Assembly: GCF_042610425.1 (NCBI RefSeq)
Contig: NZ_JBGJZM010000002.1
Coordinates: 62,001-126,000, forward strand
Direction of reading: 5' to 3'
Origin: Ectobacillus sp042610425
GTDB taxonomy: Bacteria; Bacillota; Bacilli; Bacillales; Bacillaceae_G
DNA: 64,000 nucleotides
The translations under genes and the position numbers were made by a program. The notes below the pieces were generated by a model that was not told where the DNA came from, ran no database searches, and saw nothing but the letters and a program-made list of their open reading frames with translations. Below are positions 45,188 to 53,101 of this stretch, piece by piece (the first letter of the stretch is position 1; each line of letters starts with the position of its first letter).

Positions 45188-45525
45188 CGTTACCTCTCCT
45201 TTGGTTCTTAATTCTATACTTTTTCTTTACTAAACCTACACGTTCATAATTTCTTTAGCCTCCTAAATCTATCACACAAACAAGTTATAATCAATATACA
45301 GTAAACAAAACATTTTTTATTACGATATATAGTGTGTAATCATTTAGATTCCGTAATTAAAGAATTTATAAAATGAGGGTGGGTTTCCTTGCATGCTTAG
45401 ATGAGGGTAGAAATACTGGAAGCTTTAATAGAGAAAGTGAAATGATTTCTTCATGAAATAAGTAGATGTACTTCGATTATTTGACACATCTAATGAGCCC
45501 TCCAAGGTTCCCCGAAGGACAAGGC
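45188..45525. other. Intergenic stretch between nrdJ and ssrA
   Basis: No gene, cobalamin-riboswitch box or NrdR box was seen. The sequence is AT-rich near nrdJ and more mixed toward ssrA. Confidence 0.4.
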
Positions 45526-45557
45526 AAAAACGGACTCACCGCATGCGGCAAGTCCGT
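45526..45557 (-). terminator. Terminator of the tmRNA
   Basis: On the minus strand CGGACT and AGTCCG flank an inner CCGCATGCGG palindrome and are followed by five T. Confidence 0.88.
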
Positions 45558-45589
45558 ATAGTATCGTGTTTAACCACCAAAGTATGTAT

Positions 45590-45942
45590 TGGTGGAGACG
45601 GTGGGAGTCGAACCCACGTCCAGAAATATCGTCACTTAAGCTTCTACGAGTGTAGTCGACATATTGGCGCTTCGCGAGCTCTTTTGCCTATCGACAGGCG
45701 GCAGGGCTCGCTAGTCTGATTGTTCTCTTCCTTTGTCCTCAGACGGTGGACGCCGGCGTAGTCTGCTAAGAGTGAGCCCCTTACCCTACCACACAGACAA
45801 TGGAGGGAGGAGCAGCCGCACTAATTAGGCAGCTAAAGCTAAATTATTTTTGCCAGTTATAGGCGTTGACGTTTTAACGAGGCCGATCCCCTCGACTCGC
45901 AACCTAAGCTCGAACTACCCCTGTCGAATCCGTAACGTCCCC
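45590..45942 (-). ncRNA. ssrA: tmRNA
   Basis: The 5' end GGGGACGTTACGGATTCGAC and the 3' end with GTTCGACTCCCACCGTCTCC-ACCA are the tRNA-like ends of tmRNA, with CCA encoded. The tag frame (45854-45825) reads GGC AAA AAT AAT TTA GCT TTA GCT GCC TAA, giving GKNNLALAA after the charged alanine. The ALAA end is the ClpXP/ClpAP-type degron. It rescues stalled ribosomes with SmpB, encoded just upstream. Confidence 0.96.
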
Positions 45943-46063
45943 ATATAAAAGGGAGCTTTACGAGAAAGTGTAGCATTAAGAGCTATTTTTCAAAGTTCAG
46001 CTGTTTGGTACATTTCTTATTATAGCCGATGAAAGATGTAGATGCAATTGTAAAATACTGTAA

Positions 46064-46531
46064 TTACATCTTTTGGCGATCGCGAAATGCTCGTTCTACA
46101 TCGCGCTTCGCTTCTTTCTTCTTTAAATCTTCACGCTTATCGTATGTTTTCTTTCCTTTTCCAAGTCCAAGACTTACCTTCGCATACCCATTCTTCAAAA
46201 AGATTTTTAGCGGTACTAATGTATATCCGACTTCTTTCGTGTAGCCGATGAGCTTCGCTATTTCTTTTTTATGTAAAAGTAACTTTCGCGGACGAAGTGG
46301 ATCATGGTTAAATCGGTTTCCTTGCTCGTACGGGCTAATATGCATACTATACACCCACACTTCTCCGTCTTGTACACGAGCGTATGAATCTTTTAAATTG
46401 ACGCGACCAGCGCGAATGGATTTAATTTCGGTTCCTTGCAGGACAAGTCCGGCTTCATATGTCTCTTCAATGAAATATTCATGAAAGGCTTTTTTGTTTT
46501 GTGAGATCGTTTTTCCGTATCCTTTTGGCAT
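46064..46531 (-). CDS. smpB: tmRNA-binding protein SmpB
   Basis: SmpB carries tmRNA into stalled ribosomes. This 155-residue protein has QNKKAFHEYFIEETYEAGLVLQGTEIKSIR, then YEQGNRFNHDPLRPRKLLLHKKEI and LGLGKGKKTYDKREDLKKKEAKRDVERAF, with the basic C-terminal tail that enters the mRNA channel. AAGGAGGGG supports the start. It is normally next to rnr, but here a plus-strand gene pair intervenes. Confidence 0.96.
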   Translation of the reverse strand: MPKGYGKTISQNKKAFHEYFIEETYEAGLVLQGTEIKSIRAGRVNLKDSYARVQDGEVWVYSMHISPYEQGNRFNHDPLRPRKLLLHKKEIAKLIGYTKEVGYTLVPLKIFLKNGYAKVSLGLGKGKKTYDKREDLKKKEAKRDVERAFRDRQKM

Positions 46532-46617
46532 GAGGGTACCCCTCCTTTATTCACCCTATTGTAACAAAAACAACGGTTCTTCACAATGTAACAACTCTCT
46601 ATAAAAAAGAACTTTAC

Positions 46618-46657
46618 TTAACTAATATTATTAGTTAAAATACTAAATATATTAGAT
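46618..46657 (+). promoter_or_regulatory. Tandem palindromic operators before the hydrolase/TetR pair
   Basis: TTAACTAAT (46618-46626) and ATTAGTTAA (46630-46638) are perfect inverted 9-mers. A second copy with the same core, ACTAAA-TAT-ATTAGA (46642-46656), starts 21 bp later, two helical turns. Such symmetric paired sites suit TetR dimers. They lie 20-60 bp before the hydrolase start. Confidence 0.6.
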
Positions 46658-46679
46658 AAAAAACAAGGAGGAATTTTAC

Positions 46680-47414
46680 ATGCGTCTTACACAGAACGGA
46701 CCATTATACCAACTTAGTTTTTTACCGAATGCATTTCCTGTGAATTGTTATTTAGTCGAAGAAGAAAATGAATTAACATTAATTGATGCTGCCCTGCCAT
46801 ATAGCCATAAGGCTATCTTACAAGCTGCTTCTGCAATTGGTAAACCGATTACACGAATTGTATTAACCCATGCGCACGGCGATCATGTCGGCTCACTTGA
46901 TGTATTAAAACAAGCACTTCCTGAAGCTAAGGTATATATATCAAAACGCGATGCGAGACTAATGGAGTATGATTTATCTCTTGATGAAAATGAGCCGCAA
47001 ACACCGATTAAAGGCGGGGTACCGAAAACACTACAAACCCGCCCAGATATTCTCCTTCAGGATGGAGATACGATTGGCTCATTAACCGCAATCGCAGCAC
47101 CGGGTCACACGCCTGGACTTATGGCATTTCTCGATGAACGAAATCACTTTTTAATTGCAGGGGACGCCATGCAAACACGCGGCGGCATTGCGGTATCCGG
47201 GAAGATGATTCTTTCTTTTCCATTCCCAGCATTTGCAACGTGGAACTTTGCCGTTGCAATTGAAAGTGCTCGGAAACTCGTGCAAGTGAATCCGAAGCTA
47301 CTCACAGTTGGACACGGAAAAATGGTAGTGGATCCTATAGCACAGATGAAAACTGCTATTTCGGTAGCAGAGAAAAGTTTGGAGGCAAGTAAGAATGGCA
47401 AGAAAGGCAATTAA
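46680..47414 (+). CDS. MBL-fold metallo-hydrolase
   Basis: This 244-residue protein has the metallo-beta-lactamase fold with THAHGDHVGSLD (zinc motif HxHxDH), APGHTPGLMAFL and IAGDAM as later ligands. Functions in the family range from lactonases to glyoxalases; the substrate here is not clear. The start follows AAGGAGG. It overlaps the next TetR gene by 20 bp and is likely its target operon. Confidence 0.92.
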   Translation: MRLTQNGPLYQLSFLPNAFPVNCYLVEEENELTLIDAALPYSHKAILQAASAIGKPITRIVLTHAHGDHVGSLDVLKQALPEAKVYISKRDARLMEYDLSLDENEPQTPIKGGVPKTLQTRPDILLQDGDTIGSLTAIAAPGHTPGLMAFLDERNHFLIAGDAMQTRGGIAVSGKMILSFPFPAFATWNFAVAIESARKLVQVNPKLLTVGHGKMVVDPIAQMKTAISVAEKSLEASKNGKKGN

Positions 47415-47949
47415 TTTACAAACAATATTACAAACAGCGGTTAAGCTCGCAAACGTAAATGGGCTGGCGAACGTAACACTTGCCTCCCTTGCCCACGAGC
47501 TTGGCATTAAAACCCCTTCCTTATACAACCACATCGAGGGGATGAACGGCCTACGAAAGGAATTAGCTTTATACGGGATGAAACAGCTCTACGACAGTAT
47601 GGTTGATGCTTCAGTTGGAAAGGCAGGAGACAAGGCGATCCTTTCCATCGGCTTGGCGTACGTTTCGTTCGCAAGGTCAAATCCGGGTTTATATGAAGCA
47701 ACCCTTTCTGCATCAGTAGATCCTGACTTGCAGTCTGCGGCAGAAACGATTATTAAGTTGTTGCTGCGCGTCCTTGAGGAATACAACCTAACCGATGAGG
47801 ACGCATACCATATGATTCGTGGAATTCGGAGCCTCCTGCACGGCTTTGCATCACTTGAACGTGTAGGCGGGTTTGGTATGTCGCTGGATCATGATGAGAG
47901 CCTAAAGCGACTGATGAAAACATATTTAAACGGATTGCAGCATGCTTAA
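47395..47949 (+). CDS. TetR-family transcriptional regulator
   Basis: This 184-residue regulator has an N-terminal helix-turn-helix (LANVTLASLAHELGIKTPSLYNHI) and a C-terminal effector domain of the TetR WHG-like type (FARSNPGLYEATLSASVDPDLQ). GGAGGCAAG precedes its ATG inside the hydrolase gene. It likely represses the pair through the palindromes at 46.62 kb. The inducer is unknown. The pair lies between smpB and rnr, opposite in direction. Confidence 0.92.
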   Translation: MARKAINLQTILQTAVKLANVNGLANVTLASLAHELGIKTPSLYNHIEGMNGLRKELALYGMKQLYDSMVDASVGKAGDKAILSIGLAYVSFARSNPGLYEATLSASVDPDLQSAAETIIKLLLRVLEEYNLTDEDAYHMIRGIRSLLHGFASLERVGGFGMSLDHDESLKRLMKTYLNGLQHA

Positions 47950-47995
47950 GAAAATTCATCTGCTTTGTTTTCGGCTTCGTCCGGTTCACGGGCGG

Positions 47996-48106
47996 GGCTT
48001 TCGATCGTATTTCCTCTTGTTCCGATCGCATCTAGTTCGGTTTCAATCGCATTCTATGGTTTTCCGATCGTATCTGTTTCGTTTTCGGCGAGCCTCCTCT
48101 TCTCCC
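47996..48106 (+). repeat. Degenerate tandem array A, 21-bp period
   Basis: CGATCGTAT, CGATCGCAT, CAATCGCAT and CGATCGTAT start at 48002, 48023, 48044 and 48065, exactly 21 bp apart. A weak fifth unit (CGGCGA) is at 48086. Each core is preceded by T/C-rich sequence and the rest of each unit varies. It fills the gap between the TetR stop and the rnr terminator. There are no unique spacers, so it is not CRISPR. Confidence 0.75.
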
Positions 48107-48109
48107 AAA

Positions 48110-48154
48110 AACAACAAGAGGCTAACCCATATGGAGTTAGCCTCTTGTTATATG
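48110..48154 (-). terminator. Terminator of rnr
   Basis: ACAAGAGGCTAAC and GTTAGCCTCTTGT form a stem of about 13 bp with a 9-nt loop, and TTGTTGTTTTT follows on the minus strand. Confidence 0.88.
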
Positions 48155-48158
48155 TCTA

Positions 48159-50486
48159 TCATTTTTTCTTCTTTTTTCGTTTCACACCCGGAACACCTTC
48201 ATAAAAGCCTTTCTTTTTCTTTCCATCTTTACGATGATTAGCCCCTTTATGACTTGATCCTGAACCTGATTTTGATCCGGTTTCGCTTTTCTTTCGATGT
48301 CTGCCGCCTCCGGATTCAATGACCATAGGTCGTGGTCTGCTATCGCGTCTGCGGCTCCCCTTCATTCCAACCACTTCAAAATCGACTGAGCGTTCGTCTT
48401 TATTCACGTTTACAACGCGAATCGTAATCTCGTCGCCGATTCGGAAAATATTACCTGTCCGTTCCCCAATCATGGCAAAATGCTGTTCATCATAGCGATA
48501 GTAATCATCAGTTAGGTAACTTACGTGAACAAGTCCTTCTACCGTATTTGGTAACTCAACAAAAAGGCCGAAGTTCGTAACCGAATTAATAATTCCGTCA
48601 TATACTTCCCCGATTTTATCCAGCATAAATTCAGCTTTCTTTAAATCATCGGTTTCTCGCTCTGCTTCAACTGCGCGGCGCTCCATATTCGAAGAGTGCT
48701 CAGCTAAGTCAGGCAGTTTTTCTCGCCAAATTTGCTGCGTTTCCTTGTCTATCTTTCCGTTAATTAAATACGTACGAATGAGACGATGTACGATTGTATC
48801 GGGATAACGCCGAATTGGCGAAGTGAAATGCGTGTAGTACTCAGTTGATAAACCAAAGTGTCCAAGACTATTTTCATCATAACGTGCTTGCTTCATGCTA
48901 CGGAGCATAACCGTCGAAATAACCATTTCCTCAGGCTGTCCTTTTACCATATCAAGCACCTGTTGAAGCGCACGCGGATGAATGTCGTTCGCTTTTCCTT
49001 TTACCGCATAGCCAAAGTTTGTGATGAATTGGAAGAAGCGTTCAAGTTTATCTTCCTTCGGGTCTTCATGCACCCGGTACATAAACGGTACGTTCAGCCA
49101 ATAAAAATGCTCTGCAACAGTTTCGTTCGCCGCAAGCATAAATTCTTCAATTAGCTTTTCGGCGGTAGATCGTTCGCGAAGTACTACGTCCGTTGGATGT
49201 CCATCTTCGTCAACAAGCACCTTTGCTTCTTTAAAATCAAAGTCAATGGCACCGCGGCGCATCCGTTTTTCACGAAGAATCTCAGCAAGTCGCGCCATTT
49301 CGTTAAACATCGGTACAAGCGGTTCATACCGAGCCATAAGCTCTGCATCTTGATCCTCTAAAATACGATTTACATCAAAGTAAGTCATTCGTTCTGTCGT
49401 TTTAATCACACTTTGGAAAATCTCATGCTTCACGACTTCGCCGCTCGTTGTAATTTCCATTTCACATGATAGAGTGAGACGGTCTACTTTCGGATTAAGT
49501 GAGCAAATACCGTTAGATAGGCGATGAGGGATCATTGGAATAACGCGGTCCACCAAATACACGCTCGTGGCACGTTCCGCCGCTTCTTTATCAATCGGAG
49601 ATCCTTCCGTTACATAATAGCTAACATCCGCAATGTGAACACCAAGCTTATAGTTCCCGTTTTCAAGTTTTGTAACTGTTACAGCATCATCCAAGTCCTT
49701 TGCATCTGCTCCGTCAATCGTAACGATCATTTCATCGCGTAGATCGCGGCGATTTTTCCGATCTTCATCTGTAATGGTTTCCGGAACACTGTTCGCATGC
49801 TCCATTACTTCTTCCGGAAAAGCTTGTGGCAAACCATGCTTATGAATAATCGATAAAATATCAACACCCGGATCATTTTTATGACCAAGTATTTGAATGA
49901 CTTCTCCTTCGGCACTATTTTTATTTTGTGGATAGTTCGTAATATGGACAACAACTTTATGTCCATCCACCGCTCCCATGGATGCAGCTTTCGGGATAAA
50001 AATATCACTCGTAATCCGTTTATCATCAGGAATGACAAAACCGAAATTCTTCGATTCTGTATACGTTCCGACCGCTTCCGTAATTCCCCGTTCAATAATA
50101 CGGACAACCGTTCCTTCCTTGCGACTACCACCATGTTCTGTGCTAACCCGAACTAACACGATATCACCGTGCATCGCTCCGTTTAGTTCATTTGGCGGAA
50201 TAAAGATATCATCTAGTCCTTTTTCTTCTTGCTGAACAAAGGCAAAGCCACGAGAATGACCAATTACCTTGCCGCGCACCAAATTCATTTTTTCCGGTAA
50301 TCCGTAACGATTACTACGCGTACGTACCACCAGGCCTCTTTCTTCCATCGTAACAAGCGCTTTAATAAAATCTTTAAATTTATCAGCACTCTCTATCCCA
50401 AATGCATGCTCAAGCTCCTGCACTGTAAGTGGCTTATAGGCATCTTCCTTCATAAATACAAGTAGCTGCTGAATCGTTTCTTCCAA
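48159..50486 (-). CDS. rnr: Ribonuclease R
   Basis: RNase R degrades structured RNA 3' to 5' and cooperates with tmRNA in clearing stalled messages. The 775-residue protein has N-terminal winged-helix and cold-shock domains, the catalytic RNB core (IDGADAKDLDDAVTV, with DDA-type metal-binding acids) and a C-terminal S1 domain before a long basic tail rich in K, G and S. The start is TTG after AGGGAGGAA. The neighbours are est and secG. Confidence 0.96.
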   Translation of the reverse strand: MEETIQQLLVFMKEDAYKPLTVQELEHAFGIESADKFKDFIKALVTMEERGLVVRTRSNRYGLPEKMNLVRGKVIGHSRGFAFVQQEEKGLDDIFIPPNELNGAMHGDIVLVRVSTEHGGSRKEGTVVRIIERGITEAVGTYTESKNFGFVIPDDKRITSDIFIPKAASMGAVDGHKVVVHITNYPQNKNSAEGEVIQILGHKNDPGVDILSIIHKHGLPQAFPEEVMEHANSVPETITDEDRKNRRDLRDEMIVTIDGADAKDLDDAVTVTKLENGNYKLGVHIADVSYYVTEGSPIDKEAAERATSVYLVDRVIPMIPHRLSNGICSLNPKVDRLTLSCEMEITTSGEVVKHEIFQSVIKTTERMTYFDVNRILEDQDAELMARYEPLVPMFNEMARLAEILREKRMRRGAIDFDFKEAKVLVDEDGHPTDVVLRERSTAEKLIEEFMLAANETVAEHFYWLNVPFMYRVHEDPKEDKLERFFQFITNFGYAVKGKANDIHPRALQQVLDMVKGQPEEMVISTVMLRSMKQARYDENSLGHFGLSTEYYTHFTSPIRRYPDTIVHRLIRTYLINGKIDKETQQIWREKLPDLAEHSSNMERRAVEAERETDDLKKAEFMLDKIGEVYDGIINSVTNFGLFVELPNTVEGLVHVSYLTDDYYRYDEQHFAMIGERTGNIFRIGDEITIRVVNVNKDERSVDFEVVGMKGSRRRDSRPRPMVIESGGGRHRKKSETGSKSGSGSSHKGANHRKDGKKKKGFYEGVPGVKRKKKKK

Positions 50487-50558
50487 AAAAATTCCTCCCT
50501 TTCGAGGTTATTACTATCTATTTTTACCAAAATGAATCATATGTATAATAAGCACCTA

Positions 50559-51302
50559 CTACCAGTCAAGTTGTTCTAAAAAGCGGTGCACGTCTTCGTG
50601 AAGCTCATCCTTCTGCTTGTCCATTGTAATTACGTGGGAAGATTCTTCATACCACTTGATTTGTTTTACATTGGATTCCACTTCGTTATAAATGATGGTT
50701 GCACTTTCTGGATTAATCATTTCATCATGACGTGCCTGAACTACGAATGTAGGTGCGTAAATCATATCTACATTATTTCGAACATCACGAATAAGCTGTT
50801 GCAATGCTTGTAGCGTATTCATCGGTGTTTTTGCAAATACCTGCATTTCCGCTTCAATTTGCTCCACTGTTTTTCCTTCATGGCGCTTATATTCTCTGGC
50901 ATACGCAAGTACACCTTTATACATGACATCTTCACTTTTTATTGTCATCGGTGCGCACATCGGAACGACGCCGAGTACCGGAACAGAGTAAGCAAGCTTC
51001 AGAGAAAATACACCGCCTAAGGACAAACCGACGACCGCAATCTTTTCATGACCCTTTTCCTTTAAGAATTGATAGGCCTGCATAACATCTTTCCACCAAT
51101 CCTCAGGTCCTGTATAGACAAGCTGCTCTGGCGGTACACCGTGTCCCTTATAAATCGGAGCATGACATGTATAGCCTCTTTGTTCTAAATATCGTCCGAG
51201 CATGCGTACATCGGCAGAGTTTCCAGTAAAGCCATGCAACATCAAAACAGCCCGTTCTCCGCCTTCAAACGTAAACGGCTTTGGCGCCTTCATTTTCATC
51301 AT
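50559..51302 (-). CDS. est: Carboxylesterase Est
   Basis: This 247-residue alpha/beta hydrolase has the HGFTGNSADVR oxyanion loop, the nucleophile elbow GLSLGG (about residue 94), ARHDEMINP as the acid site and EESSHVITMD as the histidine. It matches the Est30-type short-chain carboxylesterase found between secG and rnr in Bacillus. Natural substrates are not known. GAGGAGAACG supports the ATG. Confidence 0.94.
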   Translation of the reverse strand: MMKMKAPKPFTFEGGERAVLMLHGFTGNSADVRMLGRYLEQRGYTCHAPIYKGHGVPPEQLVYTGPEDWWKDVMQAYQFLKEKGHEKIAVVGLSLGGVFSLKLAYSVPVLGVVPMCAPMTIKSEDVMYKGVLAYAREYKRHEGKTVEQIEAEMQVFAKTPMNTLQALQQLIRDVRNNVDMIYAPTFVVQARHDEMINPESATIIYNEVESNVKQIKWYEESSHVITMDKQKDELHEDVHRFLEQLDW

Positions 51303-51411
51303 CGTTCTCCTCTTTCTCTATCCAAAAAATAACACATTCTGACTATATATAGTGTATCATAGTACGCGCTGTTTCACACGATAGGACATCCCGGAAAGCC
51401 CCCCTCTCCAA

Positions 51412-51445
51412 CAAAAAAAAGACTCACCTAGTAGATGAATCTTTC
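51412..51445 (-). terminator. Terminator of secG
   Basis: On the minus strand AAAGATTCA and TGAGTCTTT (one mismatch) flank a 9-nt loop and are followed by T. Confidence 0.8.
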
Positions 51446-51477
51446 TTCAACGAACGTCTTCTTAAACGTAGCCAATA

Positions 51478-51711
51478 TTATATTTTAAAGTACGCAACTG
51501 CTACTGCTAAAAGAAAGAATAAAACCGATAATACAACCGTTATACGTTGCAGCACAGCTTCCATGCCACGCGCTTTTTGTTTACCGAATAATTGCTCTGC
51601 ACCGCCCGAAATCGCCCCTGAAAGCCCTGAACTATTTGACGATTGAAGAAGTACAAGCACAATTAACACAACGGATACGATGATCAATACAATTGATAAA
51701 AACGTATGCAC
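51478..51711 (-). CDS. secG: Preprotein translocase subunit SecG
   Basis: This 77-residue protein has two membrane segments (about 3-22 and 55-75) with the conserved QSSNSSGLSGAISGGAEQLFG between them, the SecG signature. It is an accessory part of the SecYEG channel. The start is GTG after GGGAGG. It is the first gene of the secG-est-rnr block. Confidence 0.95.
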   Translation of the reverse strand: MHTFLSIVLIIVSVVLIVLVLLQSSNSSGLSGAISGGAEQLFGKQKARGMEAVLQRITVVLSVLFFLLAVAVAYFKI

Positions 51712-51814
51712 GCGATGAACCTCCCATATAGACGCAATTAGTTAATTTAACTTTACCATAAAGAAGGGGTTGTCACAAGAGGGGTGGGAGGGTTGGTGAT
51801 TTGTCGAAAAAGCG

Positions 51815-51892
51815 GTGGAGTGGGGATTTTGGTAATAAGGTGGGAGGTTTCGGTAATAAACCGAGGGATTTCGATAATTGACGCAATCCCAA
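51815..51892 (+). repeat. Degenerate tandem array B, 21-bp period
   Basis: Three units share TTTYGGTAATAA-type cores: GGTAATAA at 51831, GGTAATAA at 51852 and GATAATTG at 51873, exactly 21 bp apart. Each is preceded by a G-rich run and GATTT or GGTTT. It lies in the divergent gap between secG and the NERD gene, ending about 60 bp before the NERD start. Its core differs from those of arrays A and C. Confidence 0.7.
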
Positions 51893-51951
51893 GCAGGAAA
51901 TAACCTCCAAATAGGGAATCAATTAAGTAAACTGAATCATGGAGTGATGAA

Positions 51952-52908
51952 ATGATCGTCAAAAAGCGGGAAATTCCTCTTTTTCTCCTAAAACTTAAGG
52001 CTTTGCTTCGAAGGCTCCCTCCCCAGCATCCGAAATTTCCAGTCATATCTGAAGATTTTAAGAAACGACAATCTGGCTATAACGGCGAATGTTCGATTGA
52101 TTACCAACTTAGTTTTCTGGATGAAACAAAGTATTCGATTTTTCATGACATAAGGCTTCAGGATCAAACGCATTTTTTTCAAATCGACACATTATTGATG
52201 TCCACTAAATTTGCTCTCATTATCGAGGTGAAAAATATCGCTGGGACGTTATACTTTGATCCGCTATTCGAGCAGCTAATCCGAACAAAGGACGGAGAGG
52301 AAACGGCCTTTCCCAATCCTATTCATCAAGTGCAACGCCAGGAATTACAGCTTCGTAACTGGTTTGCTGCGCAAAGGCTGAAAGAAGTTCCTATCTTTTC
52401 ACTCGTTGTCATTAGCAATCCCCAAACCATAATTCAAACGGCACCTTCGCCTACCAATCTTCCTAATAAAGTGATTCATCGTAATCTACTTCCAACAAAA
52501 ATCAATCAGTTTGAAAACAAAATAAAAGCCCCAATTCTTACCGAAAAGGAACTAAAAAAAGGAATTCGTCTTTTACAGAAACATCATACCGAAGCAGATG
52601 TTTCGATTTTAGAACGCTACCAAATTTCCTCGGATGAACTCATTAACGGTGTTTTCTGTCCCTCATGTGAGTCGATTCCCTTAACCAAAATTCATGGTGC
52701 ATGGCTTTGTCAGACGTGCCAAACGAAATCGAAGGATGCGCATTTTGCTGCATTGAACGATTTTAAACTCCTTATTGGACCCAATATCACAAATGGTCAA
52801 ATGAGAGAGTTTTTGCATATACCTACTATGAAAGCCGCGAGTCGTTTACTCCTTTCCATGAACCTGCCCTATACGGGTGCGAAGAAGAATCGAATCTATC
52901 AGCTCTAG
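51952..52908 (+). CDS. NERD-domain nuclease-like protein with zinc ribbon
   Basis: This 318-residue protein has a NERD (nuclease-related) domain at about residues 41-150. GYNGECSIDYQLSFL carries a Glu (46), FQIDTLLMS the Asp (79) and LIIEVKN the ExK pair (92, 94), so the PD-(D/E)XK-like active site is intact. A four-cysteine zinc ribbon (FCPSC, WLCQTC) lies at about 236-257. NERD is thought to act in DNA processing, but most members are uncharacterised. It stands alone, plus-strand, flanked by arrays B and C. GGAG lies 7 bases before its ATG. Confidence 0.85.
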   Translation: MIVKKREIPLFLLKLKALLRRLPPQHPKFPVISEDFKKRQSGYNGECSIDYQLSFLDETKYSIFHDIRLQDQTHFFQIDTLLMSTKFALIIEVKNIAGTLYFDPLFEQLIRTKDGEETAFPNPIHQVQRQELQLRNWFAAQRLKEVPIFSLVVISNPQTIIQTAPSPTNLPNKVIHRNLLPTKINQFENKIKAPILTEKELKKGIRLLQKHHTEADVSILERYQISSDELINGVFCPSCESIPLTKIHGAWLCQTCQTKSKDAHFAALNDFKLLIGPNITNGQMREFLHIPTMKAASRLLLSMNLPYTGAKKNRIYQL

Positions 52909-52930
52909 GCTTGCAAAGATTTTAGGATTT

Positions 52931-53040
52931 GGCATTAAACTTGTTTGTTTCGGGATTAAATCACCCGTTTGAGGATTATTTCGCACTTTTCAGGATTATT
53001 TTGCATTTTTTAAGATTAAATCCATTTTTTTGAGATTAAA
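52931..53040 (+). repeat. Degenerate tandem array C, 20-bp period
   Basis: Five GATTA cores lie exactly 20 bp apart at 52954, 52974, 52994, 53014 and 53034. The units read GGATTAAAT or GGATTATTT, later AGATTAAAT, with a T-run before each. A degenerate CATTAAAC precedes them at 52933. It fills the gap between the NERD stop and the eno terminator. Confidence 0.75.
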
Positions 53041-53042
53041 TA

Positions 53043-53085
53043 CAAAAAACCCCTATCTTGTGCCGATTTCACACAAGATAGGGGG
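53043..53085 (-). terminator. Terminator of the glycolytic operon
   Basis: CCCCTATCTTGTG pairs perfectly with CACAAGATAGGGG around a 9-nt loop. Six T follow on the minus strand after eno. Confidence 0.9.
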
Positions 53086-53101
53086 TTCGAGCGAAATAAA
53101 A

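Noticed and set aside
45188..45525. Cobalamin riboswitch upstream of nrdJ
   Set aside because: The conserved B12 box (GCCACTG-type) and the general structure were not found on the minus strand.
47996..53046. Arrays A, B and C as CRISPR arrays
   Set aside because: Units are 20-21 bp with the variable part inside the unit. There are no unique spacers of constant length and no cas genes.
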